31,695 nucleotides of DNA, taken from Betaproteobacteria bacterium (GTDB lineage Bacteria; Pseudomonadota; Gammaproteobacteria; Burkholderiales; Rhodocyclaceae). How positions within the stretch are numbered: the stretch's first letter is position 1; each line of letters opens with the position of its first letter. Made by a program: the position numbers and the translations under genes. Shown here piece by piece: positions 1 through 7,944 of the stretch. The stretch covers positions 1 to 31,695 of the forward strand of contig JADIYD010000011.1 in assembly GCA_016705475.1 (NCBI GenBank). The letters run 5' to 3'. The notes under the pieces were generated by a model. It was not told the DNA's origin, did no database searches, and saw only the letters and a program-made list of their open reading frames with translations.

Positions 1-694
1 GCAGACTTCATCGAGTTGGCCTGCGACAGGATGTCGATCCAGTCGATACGAAGTGCGACAGGCCATCGGTACGCGGCTGATCCTGCAACAGGAAGGCGCC
101 GGCACCATCGGACAGCATCCAGCGCAGGAAACTTTTCGAAGGCGATTTCGTGATTACTTCCCAGTTCGGCCACCCGGCGTTCCGATTCGGCGGCGAAATT
201 GCGGGCAAGGAGTAACGGCTGGGTGCTAAGCCCGAGGCGGTCGCAACTGGCGTTGCGGGCCTGCTCCGACAGCACGCTCATCCAGGCGTATTTGAGCGCC
301 GTGATGCCGGCGACGCAGATCACCGCAGGACATTGACTTCGCAGGGCGGAATGCCCAGTTCGCCGTGCACCATCACGGCGTGATTGGGCATGAGTTGATC
401 GGGGCTGGTCGTGCCGCTCACCAGGCAGTCGATATCGTCGTGGCGAAAAGCGTTCGCAGGCGGCGCCGCGCACGGCTTCGGCCGTCAGCTGGGCATTGGT
501 GTGGGTCGGCGCGCCAGTCGTCGGGTCAAGGGCGGTGGCGCTGCCGGATTCCGTTGCTACGCAGCACGATGCGCCGGGCGCGCGACGGCTTGCCGGCAAT
601 CATGCCGAGCACGTTCGATAAACAAAGCCGTTGCTGACCGGCGCTGTTGGGCAGAAAGACCGACGCGTTGCTGATGAATCCGCTTTAGGTGCAT
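1..694 (-). pseudogene. darB: DarB-like 3-oxoacyl-ACP synthase (ketosynthase), frameshifted, 3' end outside window
   Basis: A FabH/KAS III-like ketosynthase of the dialkylresorcinol/aryl-polyene (DarB) type, which supplies or condenses beta-keto acyl units. The match appears only when several frames are joined. From the ATG at 694 they read SNASVFLPNSAG, then VLGMIAGKPSRARRIVLRS, then ICVAGITALKYAWMSVLSEQ, then ARNFAAESERR, then SKSFLRWMLSDGAGAFLL, then RIDWIDILSQANSMKS at the window edge. These blocks are in the order expected for the family. At least four frame changes separate them, near positions 685, 540, 330, 150 and 30 (approximate). The start lies inside the end of darA, so the two were probably translated together. 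Either a decaying gene or an error-rich contig end; errors are also dense in the adjacent pyrG. Family call fairly sure, integrity unknown. Confidence 0.6.
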
Positions 695-1613
695 ATTTTG
701 TGTTGAATTCCTGCGAGCCGATTACGTTCCAGTTCGGCCTCGAGCCGCTCAAGCCTCGGTTTGAGTAGCGGAGAAAATAACATTGTAACGAACAGGTTTA
801 TTGGAACGACTGTCACGATGAGCGAATGAAGTAAACCCGAACAGGCAATAGGACAGGGCGCCGACGCCACTGACCCCTGTTTGCCGAATAGCCGGTCGAG
901 TTTCGACCAGACCCCGGGAAAGCGTCGCCCGGCCTGTTCGCTGACAGCAGACGGGCATTGACCGTGACGGCGACGCATGCTGGCCAGCACTCGGTTGGCC
1001 GGTTTTTCCCCGGTCATTAGTCGCTGCCGGCCAGAGCCAGCCCGAAACGACCGGCTTGCCGGATTTTAGTGATACGCCAGCTGGTGGCAGTCCCAGAAAG
1101 CTGATTTTCAGCCGGCCAACCCAGCCCGGCGGGGTGAGAAGTGGCTGGGGTGGCCCCGGCCGGTGAAGTAAGGTGGTCGATCAGGCGGCCGCCGGCATCG
1201 GCGATCAGCAGCTTCATCGTCTCCTGCGCTGATAGCCACATGTTACGGCAGGCCACCAGTGTGATCACGGGCTTGCCGTCGATCAGCTTCCGGCCTTCCT
1301 CACTTTTCAGGAAGGCGGTCATCGGCAGGCGGGGGATAGATACCAGACCCGATAGGGTCAGGATCACCAGGTCGAAGGTTGTGCCGGCGGCGACTTCCAG
1401 AGCGCGAAGGGCGTGCGCCTGCCGCACGCATTCAGGAAACGCGTCGAAAAACTGGACAATGGGCCACGGAAACGGAAAGGGTGTTTCCGGTGCCAGTGTT
1501 TCAACATGTACGTCGTGCCCGGCAGTCGGAAGCGATCGGGATGATCCGGCGGAAATGTCCGGAAAGCCGTCCCGATTGAGAACTGACGACGAGAACGCGT
1601 TTCCAAGAGGCAT
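685..1613 (-). pseudogene. darA: DarA-like dialkylresorcinol condensing enzyme, frameshifted
   Basis: DarA-family protein, which acts with the DarB ketosynthase in making dialkylresorcinols. The start is taken at the ATG at 1613 (an upstream ATG at 1637 is possible). After one frame change the N-terminus reads KRVLVVSSQSGRLSG, a flavodoxin-like opening. The next block contains HVETLAPETPFPFPWPIVQF and FFDAFPECV, then LPMTAFLKSEEGRKLIDGKP and CRNMWLSAQE, all characteristic of the family. After about position 1020 the frame shifts again to a C-terminal part with a hydrophobic stretch ending in TVVPINLFVTMLFSPLL. The stop at 685-687 overlaps the darB start. Its 5' end faces pyrG, so the 1614-1766 interval must hold divergent promoters. 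Breaks may be sequencing errors. Confidence 0.65.
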
Positions 1614-1709
1614 CCACTGGGCTGGCGAACTCATCATTCTAGTAAATCAGCGTGTTGCCACGGAAATGGCGGATATCCCATTTGAGAGTGCGATATTTGG
1701 TCGAGACGC

Positions 1710-1738
1710 TTGCGCTTTTGGCCCTTATCGGCTATGAT
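1710..1738 (+). promoter_or_regulatory. Candidate sigma70 promoter for pyrG
   Basis: TTGCGC at 1710-1715 and TATGAT at 1733-1738 are separated by 17 bases, close to the sigma70 consensus, and lie 28 bases upstream of the pyrG ATG. Predicted from sequence only. Confidence 0.55.
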
Positions 1739-1766
1739 TCTGGTTTCCCGCAGCCTCCGTCTTTCC

Positions 1767-3404
1767 ATGACCAAATTTGTTTTCGTTACGGTGGTGTCGT
1801 GTCCTCATTGGGCAAAGGCATCGCTGCTGCGTCGCTCGGGGCCATTCTGGAATCCCGCGGCATCAAAGTCACCCACCTCAAGCTTGACCCTACATCAACG
1901 TCGACCCCGGCACGATGAGTCCTTTCCAGCACGGCGAGGTTTTCGTTACCGAGGACGGCGCCGAGACCGATCTCGATCTCGGCCATTACGAGCGCTTCAC
2001 CAGTGCCCGCATGACCAGGCGCAACAACTTCACGACCGGCCAGATCTACGACACGGTCATCAAGAAAGAGCGTCGCGGCGAGTACCTCGGCAAGACCGTG
2101 CAGGTCATCCCGCACATCACCGACGAAATCAAGGGCAAGGTCAAGGCCGGTGCCGAAGGCGCCGAGTGCGGCTATCGTCGAAGTCGGCGGTACGGTCGGC
2201 GACATCGAGTCGCTGCCCTTCCTGGAAGCCATTCGCCAGATCGGTTTCGAGGAAGGCCGCAACAACGTCTGCTACATGCATCTGACGCTGCTGCCCTACA
2301 TTCCGACTGCCGGCGAACTGAAAACCAAGCCGACCCAGCACTCCGTCAAGGAACTGCGCGAAATCGGTATTCAGCCGGACATCCTGCTCTGCCGTGCTGA
2401 CCGTTCGATTCCGGTCGAAGAACGTCGCAAGATCGCCTTGTTCTGCAACGTGATGCCCGAAGCGGTTATCGAGTGTCTCGATGCCGATTCGATCTACAAG
2501 ATCCCGGGCATGCTGCACGACCAGATGCTCGACGAAATTGTCTGCCAAGCTCAATATCCTGGCCAAGGCCGCCGATCCGACGGTCTGGCGCAACCTGATC
2601 ATTGCGCTGGAGCATCCGCAGCACGAAGTGACCGTGGCTTTCGTCGGCAAGTATGTCGATCTGACCGAGTCCTACAAGTCGCTGATCGAAGCGATCAAGC
2701 ACGCCGGCATCCATACGCGCAGCCAGGTCAATATCGTTTATCTCGATTCGGAAGACATTGAGAAGAACGGTGTCGGTGTTCTGAAAGGCATTGATGCCAT
2801 TCTGGTGCCGGGGGGCTTTGGTCGTCGTGGCACGGAAGGCAAGATTGCCGCCATCCGTTACGCCCGCGAAAACAAGGTGCCCTACCTCGGTATCTGTCTC
2901 GGTATGCAGCTCGCTGTCGTCGAATTCGCCCGCGATGTGGCCGGTATGGCCGAGGCGCACTCCACTGAGTTCGTTCAGGACACGCCTTATCCGGTCATCG
3001 GCCTGATTACCGAATGGCTCGATGCCTCTGGCAAGGTCGAAAAGCGCAGCGAAGACTCCGACATCGGCGGCACGATGCGCCTGGGTGGTCAGGTTTGCAC
3101 GCTGGCCGAAGGCTCTCTGGCTCGTCAGATTTACGGTGATCCGGAAATTACCGAGCGTCACCGCCATCGCTATGAAGTCAATAACACCCTCTTGGCGCAA
3201 CTTGAAGCCAAGGGCCTTGTCGTTGCCGGCCGTGCGCCGGGTACTGACCTCTGCGAAATGGTCGAATTGCCGGCGGATGTCCATCCGTGGTTCGTCGGTT
3301 GCCAGTTCCACCCTGAATTCACCTCCAACCCGCGTCAGGGCCATCCGCTCTTTACGTCGTTCGTAAAGGCTGCGCTGACCAATCAAAAGGTCAAGGCTAA
3401 ATGA
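1767..3404 (+). CDS. pyrG: CTP synthase (frameshifted in this sequence)
   Basis: CTP synthase aminates UTP to CTP using glutamine and ATP, the last step of de novo pyrimidine nucleotide synthesis. The synthetase half shows SSLGKGIAAASLGAILESRG (P-loop region), MSPFQHGEVFVTEDGAETDL and VEVGGTVGDIESLPFLEA. The C-terminal class I glutaminase has LGICLGMQLAVVEFARD (nucleophile Cys) and CQFHPEFTSNP (His/Glu). Four frame changes occur, near 1791 (one G missing), 1888 (one C missing), 2165 (one extra base) and 2540 (one extra base or two missing). They cancel out: the span is 546 codons, matching the usual ~545 residues. Because the gene is normally essential, sequencing errors are the likely cause. 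The stop overlaps the kdsA start in an ATGA, suggesting coupled translation. Confidence 0.93.
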
Positions 3405-4237
3405 AGCTCTGCGGTTTCGAGGCTGGTCTTGACCAGCCTTTTTTCCTGATTGCCGGTCCGTGTACCGCCGAATCCGAGCAGCTCTGTCTCGATGTCGCCG
3501 GCCACATGAAGGAAGTCTGCGGTCGACTCGGTATTCCGTACATTTTCAAGGCCTCTTACGACAAGGCCAACCGCAGTTCCGGCAAGTCGGTGCGCGGTCT
3601 GGGTCTTGAAGAAGGCCTGCGGATTTTCTCGGAAGTGCAGCGTCAGATCGGCGTGCCGGTTTTGACCGATGTGCATACCATCGAAGATATTCCGGCTGTA
3701 GCGAGCGTTGTCGATGTCCTGCAAACGCCGGCTTTCCTCTGTCGTCAGACCGATTTCATCCACGCTGTCGCGACCTGTGGCAAGCCGGTGAACATCAAGA
3801 AGGGCCAGTTCCTGGCGCCGGGTGACATGAAGAACGTCGTCGACAAGGCGCGCGAAGTGAATAACGGCGCCGACAACATCATGGTTTGCGAGCGTGGGGC
3901 CTCCTTCGGCTACAACAACCTCGTGTCGGACATGCGTAGCCTCGCCATCATGCGCGAAACGGGTTGCCCGGTCGTTTTCGATGCCACCCACTCGGTGCAA
4001 TTGCCGGGCGGGCAGGGTACAACATCCGGTGGTCAGCGCGAATTTGTGCCGGTTCTGGCGCGGGCGGCGGTTGCTGTCGGTATCTCCGGCTTGTTCATGG
4101 AAACCCATCCCTGTCCGGAAAAAGCATGGTCGGATGGTCCGAACAGCTGGCCGCTGGATCGCATGGAAAGCCTTCTGGCGACGCTGGTGGCGCTCGACAG
4201 GGCCGTAAAGTCGGCAGGTTTCGAGGAACTGAAGTAA
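3401..4237 (+). CDS. kdsA: 3-deoxy-8-phosphooctulonate synthase (KDO-8-P synthase)
   Basis: Condenses phosphoenolpyruvate with arabinose-5-phosphate to KDO-8-phosphate, the first committed step to the KDO sugar of lipopolysaccharide; its presence points to a Gram-negative cell. The 278-residue protein is full length for the family. Visible motifs are FFLIAGPCTAESEQ at the N-terminus, FKASYDKANRSS, VLTDVHTIED, GQFLAPGDMKNVVDKA, FGYNNLVSDMRSL, VVFDATHSVQLPGGQG and FMETHPCPEKAWSDGPNSWP, covering the PEP and phosphate binding residues of the TIM-barrel. The ATG at 3401 overlaps the pyrG stop, so it is very likely cotranscribed with pyrG. The pyrG-kdsA-eno order is common in proteobacteria. No frame problem is seen. 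Confidence 0.97.
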   Translation: MKLCGFEAGLDQPFFLIAGPCTAESEQLCLDVAGHMKEVCGRLGIPYIFKASYDKANRSSGKSVRGLGLEEGLRIFSEVQRQIGVPVLTDVHTIEDIPAVASVVDVLQTPAFLCRQTDFIHAVATCGKPVNIKKGQFLAPGDMKNVVDKAREVNNGADNIMVCERGASFGYNNLVSDMRSLAIMRETGCPVVFDATHSVQLPGGQGTTSGGQREFVPVLARAAVAVGISGLFMETHPCPEKAWSDGPNSWPLDRMESLLATLVALDRAVKSAGFEELK

Positions 4238-4298
4238 GCAGCCTGTTAATTATTTAGTTTAAGTTTTTAATTTAACCTTCTGATAATAAGGAAGAAGT

Positions 4299-5572
4299 AT
4301 GAGTTCAATCGTTGATGTTGTAGCCCGTGAAATTCTTGACTCCCGTGGTAATCCCACGGTAGAAGCCGATGTTCTGCTCGAGTCCGGCGTCATGGGCCGT
4401 GCTGCCGTTCCGTCCGGCGCCTCTACTGGTTCGCGCGAAGCTATCGAGCTGCGCGATGGCGACAAGGGTCGCTACCTTGGCAAGGGCGTGCTGCAGGCAT
4501 CAATACCGAGATTTCCGAAGCGATCATCGGCCTTGATGCTCAGGAACAGGCTTTCATCGATCAGACGATGATCGACCTCGACGGTACCGAAAACAAGTCG
4601 CGTCTGGGTGCCAACGCCATCCTGGCCGTGTCCATGGCTGTCGCCAAGGCTGCTGCCGAAGAATCCGGCCTGCCGCTCTACCGCTACTTCGGCGGAATGA
4701 GCCCGATGCAGATGCCGGTGCCGATGATGAACATCATCAACGGTGGCGAGCACGCCAACAACAGCTTGGATATTCAGGAATTCATGGTGATGCCGGTTGG
4801 CGCTGCCAATATCCGTGAAGCCATCCGCTGTGGCGCCGAAATCTTCCACGCGCTGAAAAAGCTGCTCAACAAGGCTGGTCACTCCACCGCTGTCGGTGAC
4901 GAAGGCGGTTTTGCCCCGAATCTCGGCAGCCATGCCGAAGCGCTGCAAATCATCATGCAGGCAATCGAGCTGGCCGGTTACGTGCCGGGCAAGGACGTCC
5001 TGCTGGCGCTGGATTGCGCCGCTTCCGAGTTCTGCAAGGACGGCAAGTACAAGCTGGCTGGCGAAGGTCTGGAACTGACCTCGGCCCAGTTCGTTGATTA
5101 CCTGGCCAACCTGGCTGACCAGTTCCCGATCGTCTCGATCGAAGACGGCATGTCCGAAGCCGATTGGGATGGCTGGAAGCTGCTCACAGATCGCCTTGGC
5201 AAGAACGTGCAAATCGTTGGTGACGACGTATTCGTGACCAACACCAAGATCTTCAAGGAAGGCATCAAGAAGGGCATCGGAAATTCGATTCTGATCAAGA
5301 TCAACCAGATCGGGACCCTGTCCGAAACTTTTGCTGCTGTCGAAATGGCCAAGCGCGCCGGTTACACCGCCGTGATTTCGCATCGTTCCGGTGAAACCGA
5401 AGACAGCACCATCGCCGATATCGCAGTCGGCCTCAATGCCGGCCAGATCAAGACCGGTTCGCTGTCCCGTTCCGATCGTATCGCCAAGTACAACCAGCTC
5501 ATCCGCATCGAGGAAGATCTGGGCGATACCGCTTCTTATCCGGGCCGCGAAACCTTCTACAACCTGCGCTAA
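4299..5572 (+). CDS. eno: Enolase (frameshifted by an apparent ~10-base gap)
   Basis: Enolase interconverts 2-phosphoglycerate and phosphoenolpyruvate in glycolysis and is a degradosome partner in many proteobacteria. The N-terminal part (4299 to about 4496) reads IVDVVAREILDSRGNPTVEA and PSGASTGSREAIELRDGD. The frame then jumps, resuming with TMIDLDGTENKSRLGANAIL, GDEGGFAPNLGSHAEAL, LALDCAASEF, SIEDGMSEADWDGWK, GDDVFVTN, ILIKINQIGTL and SHRSGETEDSTIAD, which contain the metal ligands and catalytic lysines. At the break (about 4495-4500) the codons expected between LQA and INTE are missing. Adding 10 bases gives 428 codons, exactly the normal 427-residue enzyme. A Shine-Dalgarno AAGGAAG precedes the ATG. 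The upstream 61-base gap after kdsA is AT-rich. The gap is probably an assembly error. Confidence 0.93.
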
Positions 5573-5578
5573 TCACGC

Positions 5579-5863
5579 ATGCGCTGGCTGACGGTCGGCC
5601 TTCTCGCAGCCATCGGCCTGCTCCAGTACCCGCTGTGGGTGGGCAAGGGTGGCTGGCTGAAGGTCTGGGAATACGACCGTCAATTGCAGCAGCAGAAGGA
5701 AGTGACCAAGAAACTCGAAATCAGGAACGCGGGCCTCGATGCCGAGGTCCGCGATCTGAAACAGGGTTATGATGCCATCGAAGAACGCGCCCGCTTCGAG
5801 CTGGGCATGGTCCGACAGGACGAAACCTTCGTGCAGATTCCGGAAAAAGTTCCGGGAAAATAA
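5579..5863 (+). CDS. ftsB: Cell division protein FtsB
   Basis: Small bitopic inner-membrane protein of the FtsQLB divisome subcomplex that links early and late septal assembly. The 94-residue protein has a very short cytoplasmic tail, one N-terminal membrane helix (about residues 3-21, WLTVGLLAAIGLLQYPLWVG), then a coiled coil (residues ~30-70, rich in Q, E, K, L: YDRQLQQQKEVTKKLEIRN). The C-terminal part RFELGMVRQDETFVQIPE is typical of FtsB. It starts six bases after the eno stop; the eno-ftsB pairing is widely conserved in proteobacteria and supports cotranscription. Confidence 0.93.
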   Translation: MRWLTVGLLAAIGLLQYPLWVGKGGWLKVWEYDRQLQQQKEVTKKLEIRNAGLDAEVRDLKQGYDAIEERARFELGMVRQDETFVQIPEKVPGK

Positions 5864-5959
5864 GCGAAATAAAGGTGTCGACCGCAGTAGTCACCCGCAT
5901 TTGCCTCCGTTAGAATCGTTCTCAGCAGTGCCCCACGCAGAGCGCTCAAGGAGAACAAC

Positions 5960-6433
5960 ATGCTGCTCAAGGTTGGCGAAAAGGCTCCCTCATTTTCATT
6001 GCCGGATGCCGATATGGCGACTATCGATCTGGCGAAGTATCAGGGGCAAAAGCACATTGTTATTTTCTTCTATCCAAAAGATGGAACCCCCTGCTGCACA
6101 AAGGAAGTCACAGATTTTTCGGATCACGAGGACGAATTTCTGCGTCAGGATTGTGTGCTGTTCGGTATCAGTCGTGACGACTGTATGAAACACGCGGAAT
6201 TTCGCGACAAGGAAGGAATCGGCATCGAACTGCTTTCGGACATGGAAGGTGTCGTCTGCAAGCAGTATGGTGTCTGGCAGGCCAAAGAGGTGGATGGTCA
6301 CAGGAAATTCGGCGTTTGCCGCTCCACCTTTATCATCGATCGTCGCGGTATCATTCGCCACGCGCTTTACAACGTCAATTACAAGGGCCACGCACTGGAA
6401 GTGCTGCGCCTCGTCAAGGAACTCAATTCATGA
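5960..6433 (+). CDS. Peroxiredoxin, PrxQ/BCP type
   Basis: Thiol peroxidase reducing hydrogen peroxide and organic peroxides, acting in the cytoplasm. The 157-residue protein shows the AhpC/TSA fold: GEKAPSFSLPDAD, then IVIFFYPKDGTPCCTKEV with the TPxCT peroxidatic motif (Cys46 by position), ISRDD, KQYGVW and RSTFIIDRRGIIRH. An additional cysteine, Cys45, sits directly before the catalytic one, where most relatives have glycine. The Cys five residues later that serves as resolving Cys in E. coli BCP is absent; other cysteines follow in DCVLFG, DDCMKH, VVCKQY and FGVCRS. AAGGAG precedes the ATG with seven-base spacing. Its stop overlaps the start of the SlyD-like gene (ATGA). The 96-base gap after ftsB may hold its promoter, though no convincing hexamers were seen. 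Confidence 0.9.
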   Translation: MLLKVGEKAPSFSLPDADMATIDLAKYQGQKHIVIFFYPKDGTPCCTKEVTDFSDHEDEFLRQDCVLFGISRDDCMKHAEFRDKEGIGIELLSDMEGVVCKQYGVWQAKEVDGHRKFGVCRSTFIIDRRGIIRHALYNVNYKGHALEVLRLVKELNS

Positions 6434-6930
6434 ACACGCAGGTTGCCAAGAATTCCGTCATCACCCTCGATTACCACGTTACCGATCCCGATGGCGAAGT
6501 GGTCGATGAGGGCCGCGAGCCGCTGATTTACCTGCATGGCGGTTACGACGATATTTTCCCGCTGATCGAGGAGGCCCTTCAGGGCAAGAAGGTCGGCGAG
6601 TCGGTCAAGGTCAAGCTGCAGCCGGACGAGGCGTTTGGTGAATACGATGCCGAGATGGTTCAGATTGAGCCGCGCAAGGACTTCCCGAAGGAACTCGAGG
6701 TGGGCATGCAGTTCGAGGGTGGTCCGGAAGAAGGCGGCGAAGATGACTTCGTTATCTATCGCGTTACTGAAATTGCCGACGACAAGGTTGTTCTCGATGG
6801 CAATCACCCGCTGGCTGGCATGGCCCTGATTTTTACCTGTACGGTCACGGCGATTCGCCCGGCCAGCGCAGAAGAAATCGAGCACGGTCATGTGCATGGC
6901 GGCGATGAGGACGAGGACGGCTGCCACTGA
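6430..6930 (+). CDS. FKBP-type peptidyl-prolyl isomerase, SlyD-like
   Basis: Cis-trans prolyl isomerase with chaperone activity. The 166-residue protein starts with VITLDYHVTDPDGEVVDE, followed by LIYLHGGYDDIFPLIEEALQ, GEYDAEMVQIEPRKDFPKEL (insert-in-flap region) and NHPLAGMALIFTCTVTAIRP, the SlyD-type FKBP signature. The tail EHGHVHGGDEDEDGCH is short and rich in His, Asp and Cys, resembling the metal-binding tails of SlyD, which in some bacteria supply nickel. The ATG at 6430 is embedded in the peroxiredoxin stop, so the two are translationally coupled. A strong terminator follows 22 bases downstream. I leave the symbol blank because SlyD and SlyD-like paralogues cannot be separated here. 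Confidence 0.88.
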   Translation: MNTQVAKNSVITLDYHVTDPDGEVVDEGREPLIYLHGGYDDIFPLIEEALQGKKVGESVKVKLQPDEAFGEYDAEMVQIEPRKDFPKELEVGMQFEGGPEEGGEDDFVIYRVTEIADDKVVLDGNHPLAGMALIFTCTVTAIRPASAEEIEHGHVHGGDEDEDGCH

Positions 6931-6952
6931 TCGGCGGCTTCTTCGCGCCAAG

Positions 6953-6979
6953 AAAATGCCCGCTTCGGCGGGCATTTTT
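6953..6979. terminator. Bidirectional intrinsic terminator
   Basis: An 11-bp perfect stem (6953-6963 with 6968-6978) closed by a TTCG tetraloop, with A-run and T-run on either side, so it can work in both directions. It lies between the convergent SlyD-like gene and the metallophosphoesterase, whose stop codon begins at the right base of the hairpin. Confidence 0.9.
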
Positions 6980-7944
6980 CATGGCTTTTTGGGCGGCCAG
7001 GGATGGGTTTCGAAACGGAACAGAGTGGGGGATTCGGTATCAACGATGCCGCGCGTCCAGCCCATGATCGGGTAGCCGTGGGTTTCAACGCGCGTGAAAT
7101 TGTTCAGCGTTCGGCCTTGTTTGTCGCGGAGCGGATGATCCACGCGGCTGATGTGCGAGTCGCCATGCACGACGACGACCTGCCCGGTGAATTGCGAGGC
7201 TTCATGGCGAAGCAACTCGAGAAATTCCTGATATCCCCGATGGGGAAGGCCTTGGCTAAAGTGGGTGAAACCGGGGTTTGCCTGAAACAGGAAAACAATG
7301 CCGGCGAGTTTTTCGCGACGGGCAAGTGCGAAATTTTCCTTCAGCCAGGCAAGGACGACCGGGTTGCGGTTGAGAAACTCTTCCGTTGGCTGGCTGGTCA
7401 TGCCCCAATTGTTGTTGCCGCCCGGCAGATTTATCGTTACGAACAGGACCGGGCCAATCCGGAAGCGGGAATGCTCAGGATAATTGCCCCTTTGGCGCTC
7501 CAGCGTCAGTTTTTTCTGGCCAAGCGACAGGTCGTTGCTCCAGAACAGGCTGCGCAATTTATTGAGACGCTCGGCCGGCACGTAGCTGCCGTTCGAGACG
7601 CGATCACAGTCGGCCCACTCGTTGTCACCGGGTACATAGACGAAAGGTACGCGGGACGCGTTGAAGAGGCGGTGACGATCGTCGAAAAGGCTGTCGTCGC
7701 AGCGATCCTTGCCCGACTTGATGTCGCCGATATGGGCGACGAATTCGACCTGATTGTCGGCGATGACCTCAAGCATTTTCGGCAGTTCGGCCCGTTCGTA
7801 GTCGGAGTACGGCGTGTCTCCGATGAGCGCAAAACGCCAGACCTCGGCGTGGGGCTGCGTCATGGCGCCGATCAGAAGCAGCGCCCATGTCAGTTTTGGC
7901 CAAAATTTCCGGTCGACCGTGGGAGTCGGCCCTTTGCCACTCAA
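6979..7944 (-). CDS. Secreted calcineurin-like metallophosphoesterase
   Basis: Predicted binuclear-metal phosphoesterase of unknown substrate. The order of metal-binding motifs fits the calcineurin-like fold: FALIGDTPYS, AHIGDIKSGKDRC, YVPGDNEWADC, then VVVHGDSHISRVDHP near the C-terminus. A basic start, a hydrophobic segment (KLTWALLLIGAMT) and a PHAEVW cleavage-like site suggest export to the periplasm. The start is probably the TTG at 7944, which shares bases with the mutS stop (TTGA); the next in-frame ATG, residue 28, would remove most of the signal peptide. It therefore appears to be the last gene of a menD-queF-mutS transcription unit and to depend on coupled translation. A link to DNA repair is not implied by this position. 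Confidence 0.85.
   Translation of the reverse strand: MSGKGPTPTVDRKFWPKLTWALLLIGAMTQPHAEVWRFALIGDTPYSDYERAELPKMLEVIADNQVEFVAHIGDIKSGKDRCDDSLFDDRHRLFNASRVPFVYVPGDNEWADCDRVSNGSYVPAERLNKLRSLFWSNDLSLGQKKLTLERQRGNYPEHSRFRIGPVLFVTINLPGGNNNWGMTSQPTEEFLNRNPVVLAWLKENFALARREKLAGIVFLFQANPGFTHFSQGLPHRGYQEFLELLRHEASQFTGQVVVVHGDSHISRVDHPLRDKQGRTLNNFTRVETHGYPIMGWTRGIVDTESPTLFRFETHPWPPKKP

Noticed and set aside
365..1737. Plus-strand open frames of 87-198 codons in the first 1.7 kb
   Set aside because: They are opposite darA/darB, which show family motifs on the minus strand; the plus-strand products have low-complexity, Arg-rich composition.
4238..4298. Promoter-like AT-rich hexamers between kdsA and eno
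   Set aside because: The best -10 (GATAAT) would place transcription start on the ribosome site; composition alone is not enough.
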